From: Procambarus clarkii
Lineage: Eukaryota > Arthropoda > Malacostraca > Decapoda > Cambaridae
Length of the DNA stretch: 64,000 bases
Direction of reading: 5' to 3'
NCBI RefSeq assembly: GCF_040958095.1
Contig: NC_091195.1
Coordinates: 29,640,324-29,704,323 of the forward strand
Below the pieces are notes generated by a model. That model saw nothing but the letters and a program-made list of their open reading frames with translations, did no database searches and was not told where the DNA came from. This document shows, in pieces, positions 22,087 through 33,505 of the stretch. Position numbers and translations under genes: made by a program. Each line of letters begins with the position of its first letter. Position 1 is the stretch's first letter.

Positions 22087-24615
22087 TGTTGGTGTGGTGT
22101 GTTGGTGTGGTTTGGTGGTGTGGTGTCGTTGTGTATTGTTGTGGTGTGGTGTGTTGATGTTGTGTGTTGGTGTTGTGTGTTGGCGTGGTGTATTGGCGTA
22201 GTGTGTTGATGTGGTGTGGTGTGTTGGCGTGGTGTGTTCATTTAGGTGAGTTGGTGTGGTGTGCTGGCGTGGTGTGTTCATGAGGTGAGTTGGTGTGGTG
22301 TGGTGTGTTGGTGTGGTGTGTTAGCGTTGTGAGTTGGCATGGTGTGCTATATTGGGGTTATGTGATGGTGTGGTGTTTTTGTGTGGTGTGTTTGTGTCGT
22401 GTGTTGGCGTGGTGTGTTGGCGTGGTGTGTTGGTGTGGTGTGTTAGCGTGGTGTATTAACGTGGTGTGTTGGCATGGTGTGTTGGTGTGCTGTTGTGTGT
22501 TCCCTAGGTGTGAATGCGTGGTGTGGTGTGAACGCGAGGTATGGTGTGTTGGTGTGTTGTGTTGGTGTTGTTGTGTGGTGTGTTCATCTTGTGTGTTGGT
22601 GTTTTGTGTTGGTATTGTGTGGTTTGGTGTTGTGGTGTGGTGTGTTGGCATGGTGTGTTGGTGTGGTGTGTTGGTCGGGTATGTTTGGTGTGATGTGTTA
22701 GCGTAGTGTGGTGGTGTTGTGTGTTTGTGTGGTGGTGTGGTGTGTTAGTGTGGTTTGTTGGCGTGTTGTTTTCGTGTGGTTTGTTGGTCTGGTGTGTTGG
22801 CATGGTGTGTTGGTGTGCTGTGTTGGCTTGGTTTGTTGGTGTGGTGTGTAGGTGTGGTGTGTTGGTGTTGTGTGTTGATATGGTATGTTGGTGTGGTGTG
22901 CTGGTGTTCTGTGGTGGTGTGGTGTGTTGGCATGGTGTGTTGGTGTGGTGTGTTGGCATGGTTTGTTGGTGTCGTGTGTTGGCATGGTTTGTAGGTGTGG
23001 TGAGTTGACGTGGTGTGTTGGTGTGGTGTGTTGGTGTCCTGTGTTGGTGTGGTGTGTTAGCGTGGTGTGTTGGTGTGGTATGTGGGTGTGGTGTGGTGTG
23101 TTGGTGTCGTGTATTGGTGTGGTGACTTGGTATGGTGTGTTGGTGTGGTGTGTTGGCATGGTATGTTGGTGTGGTGTATTGGTGTGGTGTGTTGGCGTGG
23201 TGTGTTGGTGTGGTGTATTGGTATAGTGTGGTATGTTGGCACGGTGTGTTGGAGTGGTGAGTTGGCGTGGTGTGTTGCTGTAGTGTGTTGGTATGGTGTG
23301 TGGACGTGGTGTATTCGTGTGGTGTGTTCCTGTGGTGCGTTGGTGTGGTGTGATGATGTGGTGTGTTGGTGTGGTGTGTGGCCGTGGTTTGTTGGTGAGG
23401 TGTGTTGGTGTGGGATGTTGGCATGGTTTGTTGGTGTCGTGTGTTGGTGTGGTGTGTTGGCGTGGTGTGTGGGTGTGGTGAGTTCATGTAGTGTGTAGGT
23501 GTAGTGTGGTGGTGTGGTGTATTAAAATGGTATGTTGGTGTGGTGTGTTGGCATGGTGTGTTGGTGTGGTGTGTTGGTGTGGAGTGGTGTTGTGGTGTGT
23601 TGGTGTGGTGTTGTGGTGTGGTGTATTGGCGTGGTGTGTTGGTGTGGTGTGTTGGCCGGGTGTGTTTGGTGTGGTGTGTTAGCGTAGTGTGGTGGTGTTG
23701 TGCGTTTATGTGGTTGTGTGGTGTTTTGGCACGGTGTGTTGGTGTGGTGTGGTGTTGTGGTATGTTAGCGTGGTGTGTTGGTGTGGTGTGTTGGTGTTGT
23801 GTGGTGGTGTGGTGTGTTGGCATAAAAAGTTGGTGTGATGTGTTGGCGTGGTTTGTTACCGTGTTGTGTTGGTGTGGTGTGCTAGCGTGGTGTGGCAGCG
23901 TGGTGTGTTGTGAGGTGTGTTAGTGTGATGTGTAGTGTGGTGTATTGGTGTGGTGTTGTGTGTTGTCGTGGTGTGTTGGTGTGGTGTGTTGGTGTGATGT
24001 GTTGGTGTGGTGTGTTGGCGTGGTGTGTTGACGTAGTGTATTGGTGTGGTGTGTGGGTGTGGTGTGTGGGTGTGGTGTGTTGACGTGGTGTGTTTGCGTG
24101 ATGTGTTTGTGTGGTGTGTTGGCGTGGTGTGTTGGCGTGGTGTGTCGGTGTTGTGTGGTGTATTAGCGTGGTGTGTTGGTGTGGTGTGTTTTCGTGGTTT
24201 GTTGGAGTGGTGTATTAGCGTGGTGTGTTGGTGTAGTGTGTTGGTGTGGTGTGTTGGCGTGTTGTGTTAACGTGGTGTGTTGGCATGGAGTGCTGACGTG
24301 GTGTGTTGGAGTGGTGTGTTGGTGTGGTGTTGGTGTGGTGTGTTGGTGTTGTGTGTTGGCGTGGTGTGCTGGCGTGGTGTGTTGGTGTTGTGTGCTAGCG
24401 TGGTGTGTTGGCGTGGTGTCTTGGTGTGGTGTGTTGGTGAGGTGAGTTGGTGAGGTGTGTCGGTATGGTGTGTTGGTGTGGTGTGTTGGCGTGGTGTGTT
24501 GGCGTGGTGTGTTAGTGTGGTGTCTTGGTGTGGTGTGTTAGCGTTGTGAGTTGGCATGGTGTGTGGGTGTGTTATGTTGGAGTGGTATATTGGTGTGGTG
24601 TATTTGTGTGGTTTT
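22087..24615. repeat. 13-bp minisatellite, block C
   Basis: About 2.53 kb of the same unit. Block C carries landmark variants (GTTCATTTAGGTGAG near 22229; TCCCTAGGTGTGAATGCG near 22503; GGCATAAAAAGTTGG near 23820). They recur in the same order in blocks D, E and G, and partly in H, so these blocks are copies of one higher-order unit. Confidence 0.97.
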
Positions 24616-25887
24616 AAAAGTTTTTACTAACTCAGTTCTTAAACAAGACTAATCTTTTTGCTGTATTAATTGTAATAAGACATTCTTTCATATATTATCT
24701 ATGGTTACAGGTAATCATACTTGTTTATAGTTCCCAATGTAGTAAGCAACTTATTCTATTAAGGTTAAAGAAATCCTATTCATAAAAGACATTCTTTCAT
24801 ATATTATCTATGGTTACACTCAAATAGCTTAAAAGCATCATCTTTGCATAATTTATCAACGAATAGTACTCATTCATAGAGTAAAATTATTATAAGTAGC
24901 TTCTTCACATCAAAGTAATTATTCCAAGATCTTTCATGCATTAAAAGGCACTCTAAATGTCCTCTTTATATAAGAAGGATATTCTCAGATCCGTCATATA
25001 TGCTCTCAGAGACATCAAAGTTTATCCCTAATTCACATTTGTAAATTAAAGAAACATTCTAAGACATCTTCGTACATTTAAAAATACTTTCCAGTACACT
25101 ATGTCATTACTTCCAACATCTTAAACCAATCTTTTCATAACTCAACTTAATTAAAAATACGCCTTCAGTAGTTAAAGATAACTTTTCAAGTCGTATTTTA
25201 AACAATATTTCTGTTAAACTTACTACAACATGTAAATATTAAATGACAATGAACTTTAAGTAATATACCAAAGTAATCATACTTGTTTACAGTCCCCAAT
25301 GTAGTAAGCAACTTATTCTATTAAGGTTAAAGAAATCTTATTTATAAAAAACATAAAGTTTATTTATACAACATTTAACATATACAGTTATTTAAGAAAT
25401 CATAGTACTTAAACATATACAGTTATTCAAGCAATCATAGTACTTAAATATATACATTTCTTCAATAAACTATTGGGTTTAGTATATATGAAATATTTTC
25501 TCTGCAAATTGGAGAGTTTTTCAGAGATAAAAGACATTCACTGCACGTTACCATATGTTTACATGGTAGTATTACAGTATTAATATTTTTTATCCATACA
25601 AACTCTTCATAAAATATCTTCTTCCCAATATAGTTCTGTACAACCCGTCTTTTCAACAGCGTTAGTACAAGTCACAGGTAAAGTTTGTAATCATAGATCA
25701 CCAGCTGTAATTTCTTCATCATCATCATCCTTATCGCCCACAGGCGTCATCAAGTAATTCCAGAACCTATAAATTATTATTTGTACCCTCGTTGAAGAGT
25801 TGAAGCCCTCGTTGAGCCCCGTTGAAGAGCAGAGGTGCAACAGGTACTCTGAGAGAGAACTCTATCAACATCAGAGGCCCGAGACTG
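24616..25887. repeat. AT-rich spacer 3
   Basis: Same boundaries as spacers 1 and 2. It shares private changes with spacer 4 (TTCATAGAGTAAAA, CAGGCGTCATC, and a 6-T run in the RING fragment), placing 3 and 4 as a recent pair. Confidence 0.95.
25462..25750 (-). pseudogene. IAP-type RING finger fragment, copy 3
   Basis: As copy 2, but one extra base in the poly-T/poly-A run before the NINTV codons shifts the frame. The second half (NINTVILPCKHMVTC onward) is instead open from an upstream ATG as a 64-codon frame starting MKRRVVQNYIGKK. That start is created by the indel and is not ancestral. Confidence 0.7.
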
Positions 25888-28413
25888 TGTTGGTGTGGTG
25901 TGTTGGTGTGGTTTGGTGGTGTGGTGTCGTTGTGTATTGTTGTGGTGTGGTGTGTTGATGTTGTGTGTTGGTGTTGTGTGTTGGCGTGGTGTATTGGCGT
26001 AGTGTGTTGATGTGGTGTGGTGTGTTGGCGTGGTGTGTTCATTTAGGTGAGTTGGTGTGGTGTGTTGGCGTGGTGTGTTCATGAGGTGAGTTGGTGTGGT
26101 GTGTTGGTGTGGTGTGTTAGCATTGTGAGTTGGCATGGTGTGCTATATTGGGGTTATGTAATGGTGTGGTGTTTTTGTGTGGTGTGTTTGTGTCGTGTGT
26201 TGGCGTGGTGTGTTGGCGTGGTGTGTTGGTGTGGTGTGTTAGCGTGGTGTATTAGCGTGGTGTGTTGGCATGGTGTGTTGGTGTGCTGTTGTGTGTTCCC
26301 TAGGTGTGAATGCGTGGTGTGGTGTGAACGCGAGGTATGGTGTGTTGGTGTGTTGTGTTGGTGTTGTTGTGTGGTGTGTTCATTTTGTGTGTTGGTGTTT
26401 TGTGTTGGTATTGTGTGGTGTGGTGTTGTGGTGTGGTGTGTTGGCATGGTGTGTTGGTGTGGTGTGTTGGTCGGGTATGTATGGTGTGGTGTGTTAGCGT
26501 AGTGTGGTGGTGTTGTGTGTTTGTGTGGTGGTGTGGTGTGTTAGTGTGGTTTGTTGGCGTGTTGTGTTCGTGTGGTTTGTTGGTCTGGTGTGTTGGCATG
26601 GTGTGTTGGTGTGGTGTGTTGGCTTGGTTTGTTAGTGTGGTGTGTAGGTGTGGTGTGTTGGTGTTGTGTGTTGATATGGTATGTTGGTGTGGTGTGTTGG
26701 TGTTCTGTAGTGGTGTGGTGTGTTGGCATGGTGTGTTGGTGTGGTGTGGTGTGTTGGCATGGTTTGTTGGTGTCGTGTGTTGGCATGGTTTGTAGGTGTG
26801 GTGAGTTGACGTGGTGTGTTGGTGTGGTGTGTTGGTGTCCTGTGTTGGTGTGGTGTGTTAGCGTGGTGTGTTGGTGTGGTATGTGGGTGTGGTGTGTTGG
26901 TGTCGTGTATTGGTGTGGTGAGTTGGCATGGTGTGTTGGTGTGGTGTGTTGGCATGGTATGTTAGTGTGGTGTATTGGTGTGGTGTGTTGGCGTGGTGTG
27001 TTGGTGTGGTGTATTGGTATGGTGTGGTGTATTGGCACGGTATGTTGGAGTGGTGTGTTGGCGTGGTGTGTTGCTGTAGTGTGTTGGTATGGTGTGTGGA
27101 CGTGGTGTATTCGTGTGGTGTGTTCCTGTGGTGCGTTGGTGTGGTGTGATGATGTGGTGTGTTGGTGTGGTGTGTGGCCGTGGTTTGTTGGTGAGGTGTG
27201 TTGGTGTGGGATGTTGGCATGGTTTGTTGGTGTCGTGTGTTGGTGTGGTGTGTTGGCGTGGTGTGTGGGTGTGGTGAGTTCATGTAGTGTGTAGGTGTAG
27301 TGTGTTGGTGTGGTGTATTAAAATGGTATGTTGGTGTGGTGTGTTGGTGTGGTGTGGTGTTGTGGTGTGGTGTGGTGGTGTGGTGTATTGGCGTGGTGTG
27401 TTGGTGTGGTGTGTTGGCCGAGTGTGTTTGGTGTGGTGTGTTAGCGTAGTGTGGTGGTGTTGTGCGTTTGTGTGGTGTTTTGGCACGGTGTGTTGGTGTG
27501 GTGTGGTGTTGTGGTATGTTAGCGTGGTGTGTTGGTGTGGTGTGTTGGTGTTGTGTGGTGGTGTGGTGTGTTGGCATAAAAAGTTGGTGTGATGTGTTGG
27601 CGTGGTTTGTTACCGTGTTGTGTTGGTGTGGTGTGTTGGTGTGGTGTGCTAGCGTGGTGTGGCAGCGTGGTGTGTTGTGAGGTGTGTTAGTGTGATGTGT
27701 GGTGTGGTGTATTGGTGTGGTGTTGTGTGTTGTCGTAGTGTATTGGTGTGGTGTTGTGTGTTGTCGTGGTGTGTTGGTGTGGTGTGTTGTTGTGATGTGT
27801 TGGTGTGGTGTGTTGGCGTGGTGTGTTGACGTGGTGTATTGGTGTGGTGTGTGGGTGTGGTGTGTGGGTGTGGTGTGTTGACGTGGTGTGTTTGCGTGAT
27901 GTGTTTGTGTGGTGTGTTGGCGTGGTGTGTTGGCGTGGTGTGTCGGTGTTGTGTGGTGTATTAGCGTGGTGTGTTGGTGTGGTGTGTTTTCGTGGTTTGT
28001 TGGAGTGGTGTATTAGCGTGGTGTGTTGGTGTAGTGTGTTGGTGTGGTGTGTTGGCGTGTTGTGTTAACGTGGTGTGTTGGCATGGAGTGCTGACGTGGT
28101 GTGTTGGAGTGGTGTGTTGGTGTGGTGTTGGTGTGGTGTGTTGGTGTTGTGTGTTGGCGTGGTGTGCTGGCGTGGTGTGTTGGTGTTGTGTGCTAGCGTG
28201 GTGTGTTGGCGTGGTGTCTTGGTGTGGTGTGTTGGTGAGGTGAGTTGGTGAGGTGTGTCGGTATGGTGTGTTGGTGTGGTGTGTTTGCGTGGTGTGTTGG
28301 CGTGGTGTGTTAGTGTGGTGTCTTGGTGTGGTGTGTTAGCGTTGTGAGTTGGCATGGTGTGTGGGTGTGTTATGTTGGAGTGGTATATTGGTGTGGTGTA
28401 TTTGTGTGGTTTT
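25888..28413. repeat. 13-bp minisatellite, block D
   Basis: Nearly identical to block E over almost its full length, at an offset of 3,798-3,799 bp, with only small unit gains or losses near 27340 and 31140. Confidence 0.97.
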
Positions 28414-29685
28414 AAAAGTTTTTACTAACTCAGTTCTTAAACAAGACTAATCTTTTTGCTGTATTAATTGTAATAAGACATTCTTTCATATATTATCTAT
28501 GGTTACAGGTAATCATACTTGTTTATAGTTCCCAATGTAGTAAGCAACTTATTCTATTAAGGTTAAAGAAATCCTATTCATAAAAGACATTCTTTCATAT
28601 ATTATCTATGGTTACACTCAAATAGCTTAAAAGCATCATCTTTGCATAATTTATCAACGAATAGTACTCATTCATAGAGTAAAATTATTATAAGTAGCTT
28701 CTTCACATCAAAGTAATTATTCCAAGATCTTTCATGCATTAAAAGGCACTCTAAATGTCCTCTTTATATAAGAAGGATATTCTCAGATCCGTCATATATG
28801 CTCTCAGAGACATCAACGTTTATCCCTAATTCACATTTGTAAATTAAAGAAACATTCTAAGACATCTTCGTACATTTAAAAATACTTTCCAGTACACTAT
28901 GTCATTACTTCCAACATCTTAAACCAATCTTTTCATAACTCAACTTAATTAAAAATACGCCTTCAGTAGTTAAAGATAACTTTTCAAGTCGTATTTTAAA
29001 CAATATTTCTGTTAAACTTACTACAACATGTAAATATTAAATGACAATGAACTTTAAGTAATATACCAAAGTAATCATACTTGTTTACAGTCCCCAATGT
29101 AGTAAGCAACTTATTCTATTAAGGTTAAAGAAATCTTATTTATAAAAAACATAAAGTTTATTTATACAACATTTAACATATACAGTTATTTAAGAAATCA
29201 TAGTACTTAAACATATACAGTTATTCAAGCAATCATAGTACTTAAATATATACATTTCTTCAATAAACTATTGGGTTTAGTATATATGAAATATTTTCTC
29301 TGCAAATTGGAGAGTTTTTCAGAGATAAAAGACATTCACTGCACGTTACCATATGTTTACATGGTAGTATTACAGTATTAATATTTTTTATCCATACAAA
29401 CTCTTCATAAAATATCTTCTTCCCAATATAGTTCTGTACAACCCGTCTTTTCAACAGCGTTAGTACAAGTCACAGGTAAAGTTTGTAATCATAGATCACC
29501 AGCTGTAATTTCTTCATCATCATCATCCTTATCGCCCACAGGCGTCATCAAGTAATTCCAGAACCTATAAATTATTATTTGTACCCTCGTTGAAGAGTTG
29601 AAGCCCTCGTTGAGCCCCGTTGAAGAGCAGAGGTGCAACAGGTACTCTGAGAGAGAACTCTATCAACATCAGAGGCCCGAGACTG
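28414..29685. repeat. AT-rich spacer 4
   Basis: Almost identical to spacer 3, with very few substitutions such as CATCAACGTTT near 28815. It contains the RING fragment and LINE stub. Confidence 0.95.
29260..29548 (-). pseudogene. IAP-type RING finger fragment, copy 4
   Basis: It has the same one-base insertion as copy 3, giving the same 64-codon derived frame. The Cys7-to-Ser change is shared with all copies. Confidence 0.7.
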
Positions 29686-32234
29686 TGTTGGTGTGGTGTG
29701 TTGGTGTGGTTTGGTGGTGTGGTGTCGTTGTGTATTGTTGTGGTGTGGTGTGTTGATGTTGTGTGTTGGTGTTGTGTGTTGGCGTGGTGTATTGGCGTAG
29801 TGTGTTGATGTGGTGTGGTGTGTTGGCGTGGTGTGTTCATTTAGGTGAGTTGGTGTGGTGTGTTGGCGTGGTGTGTTCATGAGGTGAGTTGGTGTGGTGT
29901 GTTGGTGTGGTGTGTTAGCATTGTGAGTTGGCATGGTGTGCTATATTGGGGTTATGTAATGGTAGTGGTGTTTTTGTGTGGTGTGTTTGTGTCGTGTGTT
30001 GGCGTGGTGTGTTGGCGTGGTGTGTTGGTGTGGTGTGTTAGCGTGGTGTATTAGCGTGGTGTGTTGGCATGGTGTGTTGGTGTGCTGTTGTGTGTTCCCT
30101 AGGTGTGAATGCGTGGTGTGGTGTGAACGCGAGGTATGGTGTGTTGGTGTGTTGTGTTGGTGTTGTTGTGTGGTGTGTTCATTTTGTGTGTTGGTGTTTT
30201 GTGTTGGTATTGTGTGGTGTGGTGTTGTGGTGTGGTGTGTTGGCATGGTGTGTTGGTGTGGTGTGTTGGTCGGGTATGTATGGTGTGGTGTGTTAGCGTA
30301 GTGTGGTGGTGTTGTGTGTTTGTGTGGTGGTGTGGTGTGTTAGTGTGGTTTGTTGGCGTGTTGTGTTCGTGTGGTTTGTTGGTCTGGTGTGTTGGCATGG
30401 TGTGTTGGTGTGGTGTGTTGGCTTGGTTTGTTAGTGTGGTGTGTAGGTGTGGTGTGTTGGTGTTGTGTGTTGATATGGTATGTTGGTGTGGTGTGTTGGT
30501 GTTCTGTAGTGGTGTGGTGTGTTGGCATGGTGTGTTGGTGTGGTGTGGTGTGTTGGCATGGTTTGTTGGTGTCGTGTGTTGGCATGGTTTGTAGGTGTGG
30601 TGAGTTGACGTGGTGTGTTGGTGTGGTGTGTTGGTGTCCTGTGTTGGTGTGGTGTGTTAGCGTGGTGTGTTGGTGTGGTATGTGGGTGTGGTGTGTTGGT
30701 GTCGTGTATTGGTGTGGTGAGTTGGCATGGTGTGTTGGTGTGGTGTGTTGGCATGGTATGTTAGTGTGGTGTATTGGTGTGGTGTGTTGGCGTGGTGTGT
30801 TGGTGTGGTGTATTGGTATGGTGTGGTGTATTGGCACGGTATGTTGGAGTGGTGTGTTGGCGTGGTGTGTTGCTGTAGTGTGTTGGTATGGTGTGTGGAC
30901 GTGGTGTATTCGTGTGGTGTGTTCCTGTGGTGCGTTGGTGTGGTGTGATGATGTGGTGTGTTGGTGTGGTGTGTGGCCGTGGTTTGTTGGTGAGGTGTGT
31001 TGGTGTGGGATGTTGGCATGGTTTGTTGGTGTCGTGTGTTGGTGTGGTGTGTTGGCGTGGTGTGTGGGTGTGGTGAGTTCATGTAGTGTGTAGGTGTAGT
31101 GTGTTGGTGTGGTGTATTAAAATGGTATGTTGGTGTGGTGTGTTGGTGTGGTGTGTTGGTGTGGTGTGGTGTGTTAGGTGTGGTGTGGTGGTGTGGTGTA
31201 TTGGCGTGGTGTGTTGGTGTGGTGTGTTGGCCGAGTGTGTTTGGTGTGGTGTGTTAGCGTAGTGTGGTGGTGTTGTGCGTTTGTGTGGTTGTGTTGTGTT
31301 TTGGCACGGTGTGTTGGTGTGGTGTGGTGTTGTGGTATGTTAGCGTGGTGTGTTGGTGTGGTGTGTTGGTGTTGTGTGGTGGTGTGGTGTGTTGGCATAA
31401 AAAGTTGGTGTGATGTGTTGGCGTGGTTTGTTACCGTGTTGTGTTGGTGTGGTGTGTTGGTGTGGTGTGCTAGCGTGGTGTGGCAGCGTGGTGTGTTGTG
31501 AGGTGTGTTAGTGTGATGTGTGGTGTGGTGTATTGGTGTGGTGTTGTGTGTTGTCGTAGTGTATTGGTGTGGTGTTGTGTGTTGTCGTGGTGTGTTGGTG
31601 TGGTGTGTTGTTGTGATGTGTTGGTGTGGTGTGTTGGCGTGGTGTGTTGACGTGGTGTATTGGTGTGGTGTGTGGGTGTGGTGTGTGGGTGTGGTGTGTT
31701 GACGTGGTGTGTTTGCGTGATGTGTTTGTGTGGTGTGTTGGCGTGGTGTGTTGGCGTGGTGTGTCGGTGTTGTGTGGTGTATTAGCGTGGTGTGTTGGTG
31801 TGGTGTGTTTTCGTGGTTTGTTGGAGTGGTGTATTAGCGTGGTGTGTTGGTGTAGTGTGTTGGTGTGGTGTGTTGGCGTGTTGTGTTAACGTGGTGTGTT
31901 GGCATGGAGTGCTGACGTGGTGTGTTGGAGTGGTGTGTTGGTGTGGTGTTGGTGTGGTGTGTTGGTGTTGTGTGTTGGCGTGGTGTGCTGGCGTGGTGTG
32001 TTGGTGTTGTGTGCTAGCGTGGTGTGTTGGCGTGGTGTCTTGGTGTGGTGTGTTGGTGAGGTGAGTTGGTGAGGTGTGTCGGTATGGTGTGTTGGTGTGG
32101 TGTGTTTGCGTGGTGTGTTGGCGTGGTGTGTTAGTGTGGTGTCTTGGTGTGGTGTGTTAGCGTTGTGAGTTGGCATGGTGTGTGGGTGTGTTATGTTGGA
32201 GTGGTATATTGGTGTGGTGTATTTGTGTGGTTTT
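29686..32234. repeat. 13-bp minisatellite, block E
   Basis: Copy of block D, with the same landmark order. Local differences include GTAATGGTAGTGG at about 29956 and an added unit near 31150-31180. Confidence 0.97.
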
Positions 32235-33505
32235 AAAAGTTTTTACTAACTCAGTTCTTAAACAAGACTAATCTTTTTGCTGTATTAATTGTAATAAGAC
32301 ATTCTTTCATATATTATCTATGGTTACAGGTAATCATACTTGTTTATAGTTCCCAATGTAGTAAGCAACTTATTCTATTAAGGTTAAAGAAATCCTATTC
32401 ATAAAAGACATTCTTTCATATATTATCTATGGTTACACTCAAATAGCTTAAAAGCATCATCTTTGCATAATTTATCAACGAATAGTACTCATTCATACAG
32501 TAAAATTATTATAAGTAGCTTCTTCACATCAAAGTAATTATTCCAAGATCTTTCATGCATTAAAAGGCACTCTAAATGTCCTCTTTATATAAGAAAGATA
32601 TTCTCAGATCCGTCTTATATGCTCTCAGAGACATCAAAGTTTATCCCTAATTCACTTTTGTAAATTAAAGAAACATTCTAATGCATCTTCGTACATTTAA
32701 AAATACTTTCCAGTACACTATGTCATTACTTCCAACATCTTAAAGCAATCTTTTCATAACTCAACTTAATTAAAAATACGCCTTCAGTAGTTAAAGATAA
32801 CTTTTCAAGTCGTATTTTAAACAATATTTCCGTTAAACTTACTACAACATGTAAATATTAAATGACAATGAACTTTAAGTAATATACCAAAGTAATCATA
32901 CTTGTTTACAGTCCCCAATGTAGTAAGCAACTTATTCTATTAAGGTTAAAGAAATCTTATTTATAAAAAACATAAAGTTTATTTATACAACATTTAACAT
33001 ATACAGTTATTTAAGAAATCATAGTACTTAAACATATACAGTTATTCAAGCAATCATAGTACTTAAATATATATATTTCTTAAATAAACTATTGGGTTTA
33101 GTATATATGAAATATTTTCTTTGCAAATTGGAGAGTTTTTCAGAGATAAAAGACATTCACTGCACGTTACCATATGTTTACATGGTAGTATTACAGTATT
33201 TATATTTTTATCCATACAAACTCTTCATAAAATATCTTCTTCCCAATATAGTTCTGTACAACCCGTCTTTTCAACAGCGTTAGTACAAGTCACAGGTAAA
33301 GATTGTAATCATAGATCACCAGCTGTAATTTCTTCATTATCATCATCCTTATCGCCCACAGGCTTCATCAAGTAATTCCAGAACCTATATATTATTATTT
33401 GTACCCTCGTTGAAGAGTTGAAGCCCTCGTTGAGCCCCGTTGAAGAGCAGAGGTGCAACAGATACTCTGAGAGAGAACTCTATCAACATCAGAGGCCCGA
33501 GACTG
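32235..33505. repeat. AT-rich spacer 5
   Basis: Same boundaries. Its right half carries the spacer-1 variants (ATATATATTTCTTAAATA, CTTCATTATCATC, GATACTCTG), while the left half resembles spacers 2-4. It looks like a recombinant between two spacer lineages. Confidence 0.95.
33081..33368 (-). pseudogene. IAP-type RING finger fragment, copy 5
   Basis: As copy 1, with the ancestral five-base run, so CMDKNINTV is in frame with the rest of the RING. The stop after NPIVY is altered as in copy 1. Confidence 0.7.

Noticed and set aside
25462..25656. Intact 64-codon small RING protein in spacers 3 and 4
   Set aside because: The frame is opened by a one-base insertion that removes the first half of the RING (Cys1-x2-Cys2 lost), so it could not bind the first zinc normally.
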